The notes under the pieces were generated by a model. It saw only the letters and a program-made list of their open reading frames with translations. It made no database searches and was not told the origin of the DNA. Made by a program: the position numbers and the translations under genes. This document shows positions 50,542 to 56,355 of a DNA stretch of 56,355 bases, one piece after another; the stretch's first letter is position 1, and each line of letters begins with the position of its first letter. Source of the stretch: Pseudarthrobacter enclensis (GTDB lineage: Bacteria; Actinomycetota; Actinomycetes; Actinomycetales; Micrococcaceae); assembly GCF_030811655.1 (NCBI RefSeq), contig NZ_JAUSRE010000027.1:1-56355 (forward strand), in the 5' to 3' direction.

Positions 50542-51687
50542 ATGACTCCCAACCCTTGGCTGGTCTCTGCGGCATCCCTCGCCGCCCTTCTGCTTCCGAT
50601 CGCCGCAACGGCAGCGCTTGGAAAAAAGATGACGGCGTGGAAAGACCCGAAAGTAGTAGACCTACGGATATCGGGAGATCGCACCACCGTCGTGTTGAAC
50701 GCAGATTCAAAAACGCTAGCGCCGGGCACCTATGGGATCGTCATGCCAAACACGCACCTCGTCGTCGGCGAGGTTTTGCGGCATGATGCAGGCACTCATG
50801 AGGTAACTAGGGAAATATTGCGCTGGACTGGCACCCTGGATGCCGGAGCTGCTCGCGGAAGTTGGACCGGCCAGGCATTCTCATCCCCCGAGGAACTGCA
50901 CCTCGACTTTGAAGAAGTGCAGCTCGTTCCGCAGGGACTCCCCGCGTGGGTTTTCCATCCTGCCAACCCATCGCCTGACGCATGGGCTATACACGTCCAC
51001 GGCCTGCGTTCATCCCGCCAATCCATGCTTCGGAGCGTAGAGTCCGCCACGCGGCTGGGCCTAACCTCGATTGTCCCGTCCTACTACGGAGACGCAGAGA
51101 ACCACGCCCAGGGCCAGGTGAGCCACTACGGTCACATGGAGGCGGAAGACGTGGAAAAGGCACTCACCTACGCGGTGGAACGTGGGGCAAAAGCGGTCTA
51201 TCTTTTTGGCTGGTCAATGGGAGCAACCATCTCGTTACTACTTTCAGAAACGTCCGCCAACCGGCAGGTCATAGCCGGATTGGTGCTGGTATCGCCGGGC
51301 CCGAACACAGAAGCTGTCATTTCCGAAAATGCCCAGACCGCAGGCCTCCCCCGGGCCGTCGCAAAGGTGGTGCCACGCATACTTTCAACACCCGCCGTTA
51401 GCCGGCTCGCCTCCCTGAACAAGCCGGTTAACTTCGAGACGCTCGACTGGACCAACCCCGTTGGCCGACTGCGCGTACCTGCCCTGGTACTCCACTCGCC
51501 AGGCGATACAGAGGTCCCCTTCGAGCTATCGGCCCAATTCGCCAAGAGCAACCCTGAAACCGTCACGCTCGTAGAATTTCCGCCAGTCCCCCACCAATGC
51601 GAGTGGAACTCAGCTCCGGCACGCTTCGAAAAGGAAATCGCCACGTGGATTAAGGATCGCGAGGCTCAGCGCGCCGAGAGATTTTGA
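50542..51687 (+). CDS. Membrane-anchored alpha/beta hydrolase
   Basis: 381 residues from the ATG at 50542 with AAGGA upstream. N-terminal TM (about 8-26), then a beta-rich segment (to about 130), then an alpha/beta hydrolase with nucleophile Ser in FGWSMGAT, acid in HSPGDTEVPF and His in PHQCEW. The substrate is unknown. The position after the regulator/peptidase/7-TM genes suggests it makes, matures or degrades a signal molecule; that is inference. Confidence 0.82.
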   Translation: MTPNPWLVSAASLAALLLPIAATAALGKKMTAWKDPKVVDLRISGDRTTVVLNADSKTLAPGTYGIVMPNTHLVVGEVLRHDAGTHEVTREILRWTGTLDAGAARGSWTGQAFSSPEELHLDFEEVQLVPQGLPAWVFHPANPSPDAWAIHVHGLRSSRQSMLRSVESATRLGLTSIVPSYYGDAENHAQGQVSHYGHMEAEDVEKALTYAVERGAKAVYLFGWSMGATISLLLSETSANRQVIAGLVLVSPGPNTEAVISENAQTAGLPRAVAKVVPRILSTPAVSRLASLNKPVNFETLDWTNPVGRLRVPALVLHSPGDTEVPFELSAQFAKSNPETVTLVEFPPVPHQCEWNSAPARFEKEIATWIKDREAQRAERF

Positions 51688-51700
51688 GAAGCAATCATGG

Positions 51701-51714
51701 GGTGCAAGCGCACC
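51701..51714. promoter_or_regulatory. Second copy of the GGTGCA-type operator
   Basis: GGTGCAAGCGCACC is a palindrome of the same design as 48093-48106 with one altered base in the right arm. It lies 13 bp after the hydrolase stop and 30 bp, about three helical turns, from the third copy. Confidence 0.6.
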
Positions 51715-51730
51715 CAACGAATGCCAATAA

Positions 51731-51744
51731 GGTGCAGATGCACT
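51731..51744. promoter_or_regulatory. Third copy of the GGTGCA-type operator
   Basis: GGTGCAGATGCACT is identical to 48093-48106 except for the two central bases. It directly precedes TACTAT (51746-51751 region), a possible -10 box. Bound repressor would cover the -35 region of a transcript running toward the replication genes. Confidence 0.65.
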
Positions 51745-51756
51745 ACTATTGAGAAC

Positions 51757-51876
51757 ATGCTGCACTCCGTCGATCCAAGCCCGAATCCAGCTACGGGCCT
51801 TACAGGGTCTTTTCCACTTCAACACGCCGAGGCTGTTTCTGTTTCAATGCCGGAAGGTAGAAGTCGCCGGTGGTAG
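51757..51876 (+). CDS. Possible leaderless micro-ORF
   Basis: 39 codons beginning with ATG 6 nt after the possible -10 box TACTAT, the spacing expected for a leaderless actinobacterial mRNA. The product (MLHSVDPSPNPATG…) has no recognised domain. Only the promoter geometry supports it. The rest of 51688-51996 shows no other gene. Confidence 0.3.
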   Translation: MLHSVDPSPNPATGLTGSFPLQHAEAVSVSMPEGRSRRW

Positions 51877-51996
51877 GTTCAGTTTCAGAGGAGCTGGAAG
51901 GTCCAGCATTTCGCTCCTTTAGGGCCGCTGAGTACTTGGCTCGACCACTCTATTGAAGTAAAGGCAGCCAAGGCTGCCGTAGTTCAAAGGACAGGG

Positions 51997-52227
51997 ATGA
52001 TGGCTCCAACTACTCGTACGGGCAGGCGCTCCAAAGGCGATCGCAAATTCGTCGGTTTCCGCATCGCTACTCCTAAGGCGGATGCAATGGAGGAAATTGC
52101 AAAAGCGGAGGGGTACCAGTACGTCAGCGACTGGCTGTCCGACGTGGTTGAGGAGCGCCTTGCCAACACCAGGCTTCACGCAATCCACCAGCAGGACGAG
52201 CTGCCACTCGGCCGCTTAGCCTCTTAA
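51997..52227 (+). CDS. Small ribbon-helix-helix protein near the replication gene
   Basis: 76 residues; ATG codons at 51997 and 52000, with AAAGGACAGGG upstream. The central part (KFVGFRIATPKADAMEEIAKAEG, then YQYVSDWLSDVVEERL) has the strand-helix-helix layout of Arc/MetJ-type repressors. It may control copy number or the rep transcript. A terminator follows directly. Confidence 0.65.
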   Translation: MMAPTTRTGRRSKGDRKFVGFRIATPKADAMEEIAKAEGYQYVSDWLSDVVEERLANTRLHAIHQQDELPLGRLAS

Positions 52228-52232
52228 AAGTT

Positions 52233-52257
52233 GAAGGCCCGCACGAGGCGGGCCTTC
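52233..52257 (+). terminator. Terminator after the ribbon-helix-helix gene
   Basis: GAAGGCCCGC, loop ACGAG, GCGGGCCTTC: a perfect 10-bp stem five bases after the stop. No long T-run follows. Confidence 0.8.
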
Positions 52258-52349
52258 GAAGCTTCTGATTCACGAACTGGGATGCTTGCCGGCGAACAGT
52301 CCGCGAATCGTTTGGAAGTCCTTTACAGGGCTTCATTTGTGTAACAAAA

Positions 52350-52374
52350 CCGATCCGCCAAGATCGGCCCTTTT
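52350..52374 (+). terminator. Terminator-like hairpin in the rep leader
   Basis: CCGATC, loop CGCCAA, GATCGG, then CCCTTTT. It lies about 90 bp ahead of the replication gene, together with a smaller hairpin (ACATGG/CCATGT at 52419-52434). This could attenuate rep expression. Otherwise 52258-52461 shows no gene. Confidence 0.5.
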
Positions 52375-52461
52375 CATTGCCTGTCAGCAACTCTCCCCGA
52401 AAGGATTGTTCTCATCGTACATGGACTCCCATGTGCGTCGCCAGCCATACCTTTTTCTGGC

Positions 52462-54282
52462 GTGTCGCGCAACCTCTCCACGTCATGCTCGCCCGCTGAA
52501 GCTTGGGCCGCCCTTGCACCTGTTCTCGCAGGTCAGCCGCGCGTTCGCCTTTCCAAGGACGCTGGCAAGTCGTATCCGCAAAAACATGAACGGAACCTCA
52601 CCGAGGCACTTCCTTCTGTTCCTGCTGCGGTACGGATCTTTGGTAAGGACGGCACCTGCGCTGCCATTTTCCTTGACTTCGACTCCTCCGTAGCCGGGCA
52701 GGACTGGGTCCAGGCCGAGGTCCGGGCCGTCCAGACCTGGTTGCACTCGGTGGGTGCCCGCTGGATTGAGGACTACTCCCCCAACGGCGGCCGCCACGTC
52801 TACGTCCCGCTGGCGCAGCGGGTCACTTTCTCTGAAGCCCGTGATCTTGTCGAGGCGCTGGGCACCCGGTACCGGACCCTGGACAAGACCCCGCACCAGA
52901 ACCTGCTCCACGGCTGCATGCGAACCCCCGGTTCACCGCATAAGCGCGGTGGCCACCAGCAGCTGGCGATGAGCCTGTCCATGGCCTACGACATCGCCCG
53001 GCGTCCCAACAGCCCAGCGGTCTGGGCTGCAATGATCGAGGACCTGGCCGCCGAGATCAAAGCCGTCAGGGCACTCCGTCAGGAGGAAACCTTCACCACG
53101 GCAAACATAGACGCGTCCGTTGTCGACCGACCCGTCGGCCGGATGTCCCGTGCGATGCAGGTGCTCGCCCAGACCGGACTGTACGACACTAACCGCTACG
53201 CCTCAGACTCCGATGCCCGCCAGGCGGTCATCGTTGCTGCCGCAGCCGCCGGCCTCGAGCTCGTCGACGTTGAACGCCGCATGCTCCAGGGAACCTGGCC
53301 GGGCCTGGCCTCCTTCTACGCCCGGTACGCGGCCCGCCACCGGCTGCCGTCCCTGCGGCGGGACTGGATGAGCGCCGTCAATTACCTCAGCAAAAACAAG
53401 GCCAACGAGGACGGGAAGAACAATGTCCGCAGATCCCCCACAAGCCAGCCAAATACACAGGCGGCAGGGATAAAGGCTCCTGCTCAGATTTCTAATCCCG
53501 ATGCAGAGCATCGGTTCATCCGGACCTGGCGCAATGCACTCAGAATCAGGGAAGTGAGTTACCAGCAATCTAGAACGGGCATGGCGAGGAGGATGGTGCT
53601 GCGGGCTTTGGGAGAGGCAGCGCATATGACGGCTTCCCGGTTCATAGAATTCGGTGTCAGGTCCATCGCCGTGGCTACGGGCCTTGACCACACCACCGTC
53701 GGGCTCCATTTGAGGGAATTGCGCGGTGAGAAGGATCCCCTGGTCACCCTCGTTGAAAAAGCGCGGGGAACCAAGGGCGATCTCTACATGCTCACCGTCC
53801 CCGAACAGCTGAAGAACGCGGCCGAGGACGCCACCTGGCAGAAAGGGAAGATCCACGCGCTCCGGCCGGTGTTCAGGGAATTGGGTATGCCGGCAGCGTT
53901 CGTTTACGAAGCCCTGGAACACTCTCCAGGCCTGTCCAGCACCGACATCGTCGCGGCCACCAGACTTTCCCGCTCCGCGGTCCACGAAGCACTCGAAGTC
54001 CTCGCTGGCTGGAACCTGGTCGCCCGTGACGCCGGCCGCGCCTGGTCGGTGGTTCCGGGTACCTCCCTCAAGCAGCTGGCCGAACACTTTGGCGTTCTGG
54101 AAGCCGTTGCGAACCAGATTCAGCGCTACCGCAACGAGCGGATCATTTGGCGTGAATGGCTGGCTAAGAACGTCAACACTGTCGCTGAACTCCTCTCCCC
54201 CGACGATGACTATCCATGGGAGATGTTCGAGGGGCCGCCCGAGGCTTGGTCACTCTCCGACATAGCGTTCCGTCGCGCGTGA
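52462..54282 (+). CDS. Plasmid replication protein with primase-polymerase-like domain
   Basis: 606 residues from the GTG at 52462; the ribosome site is weak, so the exact start is uncertain. The N-terminal half matches archaeo-eukaryotic primase-type replicases: FLDFDSS (metal-binding acids) and SPNGGRHVYVPL (S-x-G-x-H type motif), then HGCMRTPGSPHKRGG. The C-terminal half has winged-helix segments (SIAVATGLDHTTVGLHLREL; DIVAATRLSRSAVHEALEVL) for origin binding. Arthrobacter plasmids use large Rep proteins of this kind. With parA and iterons next to it, it is the likely replication initiator. Confidence 0.8.
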   Translation: MSRNLSTSCSPAEAWAALAPVLAGQPRVRLSKDAGKSYPQKHERNLTEALPSVPAAVRIFGKDGTCAAIFLDFDSSVAGQDWVQAEVRAVQTWLHSVGARWIEDYSPNGGRHVYVPLAQRVTFSEARDLVEALGTRYRTLDKTPHQNLLHGCMRTPGSPHKRGGHQQLAMSLSMAYDIARRPNSPAVWAAMIEDLAAEIKAVRALRQEETFTTANIDASVVDRPVGRMSRAMQVLAQTGLYDTNRYASDSDARQAVIVAAAAAGLELVDVERRMLQGTWPGLASFYARYAARHRLPSLRRDWMSAVNYLSKNKANEDGKNNVRRSPTSQPNTQAAGIKAPAQISNPDAEHRFIRTWRNALRIREVSYQQSRTGMARRMVLRALGEAAHMTASRFIEFGVRSIAVATGLDHTTVGLHLRELRGEKDPLVTLVEKARGTKGDLYMLTVPEQLKNAAEDATWQKGKIHALRPVFRELGMPAAFVYEALEHSPGLSSTDIVAATRLSRSAVHEALEVLAGWNLVARDAGRAWSVVPGTSLKQLAEHFGVLEAVANQIQRYRNERIIWREWLAKNVNTVAELLSPDDDYPWEMFEGPPEAWSLSDIAFRRA

Positions 54283-54485
54283 AACTGGCAGTATGCCCAG
54301 CCCTGATTCGTGAGCGTGCGCCTACCAGGGTTTTGATTTGATGATCGTTTCCTAAGGCCCAACACAGGATTCAGTCGCGGCGCGCCTCCCGGGATAGGGC
54401 TGACTGGTCCGGAATCATAGACCTAAAGAAGGTCCGTAATGGGCCTTGAAGCTCAAGTTCGGCAGTGGAGCGCTCTGGTCCCAGA

Positions 54486-54497
54486 GTGGTACCACAC
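54486..54497. promoter_or_regulatory. Iteron-type palindrome upstream of parA
   Basis: GTGGTACCACAC contains the palindrome GTGGTACCAC and, in reverse, the exact 9-mer GTGTGGTAC that is repeated seven times after parB-like (55821-56292). It lies 28 bp before the parA GTG, so the partner protein may autoregulate. The remaining sequence 54283-54524 shows no gene. Confidence 0.7.
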
Positions 54498-54524
54498 TGA
54501 CACCACACTAGGACGGTATCCCAA

Positions 54525-55160
54525 GTGATCATTCTGGTCGCGCATCAGAAAGGCGGGGTTGGCAAGTCCACCATCGCCGTGAATTTAGCCGTAGAGTTCG
54601 CCTCCAAGGGTAAGAGCGTCATCATCGTCGAGGCTGATCCGACCGTGAAGACGTCCAGCACCTGGGCCAAGGACCGTGAAGACGGTGGGTACTCCCCCAT
54701 CACAACGGTTCGCCAGACTGGCAACCTCCGCGGGACGCTACTTGACTTGGCCGACAAGTATGACGTGGTGATCGTCGATGCGCCGGGTAAGGATTCCTCG
54801 GAGATGAGGACAGCCATGACAGCCGCCGATCTCATGCTCGTGCCGATTCCTCCGAGTCAGCCCGACCTCGACACGACCGAGAGCCTGGTCGTCACCATCA
54901 ATCAGGCACGGGATTTCAATCCTGACCTGAAGGCGCTTGCCGTCCTCAACCGGGTGCCCACGAACGTGTTCTCCGACGCCGATTCCGAGGCACGCACTTA
55001 CCTAGCCGATTTCCCCGAGCTACGCATAGCCCACACCAAGCTGCACGACCGCAAGGTTTATCAGACCAGCGTCTCGGAAGGGCTGGGTGTCGTCGAGATG
55101 AAGGATTCAAAGGCTAAACGTGAGATCCAGCTTCTGACGGAGGAGGTCATGGCATGGTGA
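54525..55160 (+). CDS. parA: ParA-type plasmid partition ATPase
   Basis: 211 residues from the GTG at 54525. Deviant Walker A HQKGGVGKSTIAVNLA, switch EADPTVKTSSTW and Walker B VVIVDAPGKDSS. It is short and lacks an N-terminal HTH, as in type Ib partition systems that use a small separate DNA-binding partner. That partner is the next gene, overlapping by 7 bp. It moves plasmid copies apart using the iteron centromere downstream. Confidence 0.95.
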   Translation: MIILVAHQKGGVGKSTIAVNLAVEFASKGKSVIIVEADPTVKTSSTWAKDREDGGYSPITTVRQTGNLRGTLLDLADKYDVVIVDAPGKDSSEMRTAMTAADLMLVPIPPSQPDLDTTESLVVTINQARDFNPDLKALAVLNRVPTNVFSDADSEARTYLADFPELRIAHTKLHDRKVYQTSVSEGLGVVEMKDSKAKREIQLLTEEVMAW

Positions 55161-55555
55161 GGCAGCGCGGTCGCACAGATCCGCAAACCGAGAAGCAGAT
55201 CGAGGCCTTTGCAGCTCAAGCGGAACAGCCCCTTGCCCCTGTAACGGCACTTCCCCAGCCGGTCGAGCCCTCGATGTCCAAAGTTGACAAGTCCGGCAGG
55301 TCGAGGACGCCGGCGGCTCCGCAACCGGCTGAGTCCGCTTCCGCCAGGGCCCGCATCCTTGCTCCTGCTATGGAAGCCTGGAAACAGCGGAACCGCGAGC
55401 CCAAGACCGGCGGTATCAACTTCCGTGCCAGCACTTCCCAGCTGGAGCTGCTGCGAACTGCGGCACTCGTCGAGGAGATCAGCCAGCAAAAGATCTTGGA
55501 GCGCCTCGTCTGGCCCGTCCTCGAGGAGAGGTACGGTTCGGGCCTTTCCGAATAG
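55154..55555 (+). CDS. Small centromere-binding partner of ParA
   Basis: 133 residues. The N-terminus is basic (VRQRGRTDPQTEKQIE), the middle is disordered and Pro/Ala/Ser-rich, and the C-terminus (GGINFRASTSQLELLRTAALVEEISQQ and on) has the strand-helix-helix layout of ribbon-helix-helix ParB-type proteins. It probably binds the GTGTGGTAC iterons on both sides of the operon and stimulates ParA. Confidence 0.75.
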   Translation: MVRQRGRTDPQTEKQIEAFAAQAEQPLAPVTALPQPVEPSMSKVDKSGRSRTPAAPQPAESASARARILAPAMEAWKQRNREPKTGGINFRASTSQLELLRTAALVEEISQQKILERLVWPVLEERYGSGLSE

Positions 55556-56048
55556 CCCTCTCCTCACTCCCCTACGTGTCTCTGCGGGCGGCAATCAACC
55601 TTTGGTTGGGTGCCGTCCGCAGTAGTCTCCAGGCCTTGCCACTCCCCTGCCCTGCCTAACTTTGTTTGCCCTACCAATGCGGTACTCGTGCGGTACTGGT
55701 CTGGTATATCTTTCGGTGTTGGCCTGCGGATGCGTGCTGTTAATGCGCAGTGGTGCCCGGTACTAGCGCCGGCGTGGGGCAGTTCCTGGTATGCCCGTGG
55801 TTTCGGCCTTCTCCATACTAGTGTGGTACCGGCCTGATACTAGTGTGGTCCTTGGTCCGGGGGAAACCAGTCGCTGTTCCTCTCGCAGCTTCAGTACGGG
55901 CCGGCTCGGCGGGCCGGCCCGTACTAGTGTGATACCGGTGTGGTACGGCTGCGTTGGCACCACACTGGCGTGGTGCCAGTGTGGTACTGGTGTCGCGTTG
56001 AGCTGTGCCGCGGGTTTTGGGATGGGGGGCGGACCGAGACCTAAAACA

Positions 56049-56147
56049 GTGTGGTACCAGTACGGTACTGGTGTGGCTAGGCAAGCGCGCGCCTGGCTTC
56101 CCGTTTCTCTCGTGGCTGTGCGGGCTTTGGCCGCAGGCTGGCGCCGT
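56049..56147. repeat. Long direct repeat, copy 1
   Basis: About 99 bp starting with the iteron pair and running through a GC-rich spacer to GGCTGGCGCCGT. It is roughly 90% identical by eye to 56163-56260. Confidence 0.75.
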
Positions 56148-56162
56148 ACCGGTGTGGCCTTG

Positions 56163-56260
56163 GTGTGGTACCAGTACGGTACTGGTGTGGCCCGCAGGGG
56201 CGCGCCTGGCTTCCCGTTCCTCTCGTGGCTGTGCGGGCTTTGGCCGCGGGCTGGCGCCGT
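56163..56260. repeat. Long direct repeat, copy 2
   Basis: About 98 bp, offset 113-114 bp from copy 1. Further homology (GCGTTGAGCTG near 55995 and 56301, and a GACCTA end near 56038 and 56343) suggests a larger duplicated unit. Confidence 0.75.
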
Positions 56261-56355
56261 GGCGTGGCGTTGGTGTGGTACAAGTGTGGTACTGCCGGGC
56301 GCGTTGAGCTGACGGCGCCGGTCTTGGGATGCGCGGGGCCGGGACCTACCAGTGT

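Larger units (their letters stand above)
55675..56355. repeat. Iteron array, probable partition site
   Basis: The 9-mer GTGTGGTAC occurs exactly at 55821, 55938, 55979, 56049, 56163, 56273 and 56284, with many near copies (GGTACTGG, ACTAGTGTG, GTGGTGCC). Some are paired as palindromes (GTGGTACCAGTACGGTACTG). Spacing is irregular, so it is not a CRISPR array. The array reaches the window end. Its association with parA and its small partner points to a centromere, though a role as replication iterons is also possible. 55556-55674 shows no gene. Confidence 0.8.

Noticed and set aside
52286..52693. 135-codon frame overlapping the rep start
   Set aside because: Overlaps the replication gene in another frame, with basic and low-complexity composition; only an ATG at 52421 has a distant AAAGGA.
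55675..56355. CRISPR array
   Set aside because: Repeats are short (9 bp), irregularly spaced, occur in both orientations, and no cas genes are present; iterons beside parA explain them.
1..56355. tRNA or rRNA genes, IS-element transposases
   Set aside because: None recognised by eye. A tRNAscan and ISfinder search would settle it; a hit would change this statement.

Overview
High-GC actinobacterial DNA, most likely an Arthrobacter-like (Micrococcaceae) conjugative plasmid. Supporting signs are an Lsr2 nucleoid protein, a DtxR/IdeR-type iron box, actinobacterial-type c-di-AMP riboswitches ahead of cell-wall hydrolases, CmtR-like metal sensors, SCO6880/DUF4913-type conjugation genes, many GTG starts and many 4-nt GTGA/ATGA gene overlaps. 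No rRNA, tRNA, CRISPR array or classical transposase was seen.

Layout. (1) 1-4.9 kb: a secreted protein, a large iron-box-controlled adenylation/carrier/acyltransferase fusion, and SURF1. (2) 4.9-30.8 kb: a metal and redox island. It holds a cmtR-like/CDF/thioredoxin-fold/LspA-like/ccdA operon; DUF3105, DUF305 and M23 genes behind a c-di-AMP riboswitch; a TlpA lipoprotein; CtaG; an SmtB-type regulator facing a copD-ctaG/czcD/dsbA/copC group; an NlpC/P60 gene behind a second c-di-AMP riboswitch; an arsR/P1B-ATPase/lspA operon; a ZIP-like carrier; an SmtB-type regulator/zinc-ribbon/P1B-4 ATPase operon; and a decayed ars remnant (5'-truncated arsR, frameshifted acetyltransferase) with ynfA. (3) 30.8-33.1 kb: a DUF349 gene, inverted repeats with DnaA-box-like cores, and lsr2. 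(4) 33.2-48.0 kb: a minus-strand type IV secretion operon (CHAP hydrolase, lipoprotein, ParA-like ATPase, DUF6668, pilin-like, VirB8-like, VirB6-like, split VirB4, coupling protein, DUF4913). It is interrupted at about 35.6-38.9 kb by a plus-strand three-gene recombinase cassette. (5) 48.0-51.7 kb: a control module (MarR-type regulator with an unusual C-terminus, ImmA/IrrE peptidase, seven-TM protein, alpha/beta hydrolase). (6) 51.7-56.3 kb: the plasmid core (ribbon-helix-helix protein, primase-like replication protein, parA, small centromere-binding partner, iteron array running off the window end).

How it fits together. Several metal-responsive repressors control Cd/Zn/Co efflux, copper handling and envelope thiol or oxidase-assembly genes. 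Two lspA-type genes sit inside efflux operons, and only one keeps its catalytic residues. The control module probably acts through a palindrome of the form GGTGCA-N2-YGCAC, found once at the secretion-operon promoter and twice ahead of the replication region, which would tie conjugation and maintenance to one switch. No relaxase was found, so that function is either outside the window or unrecognised.
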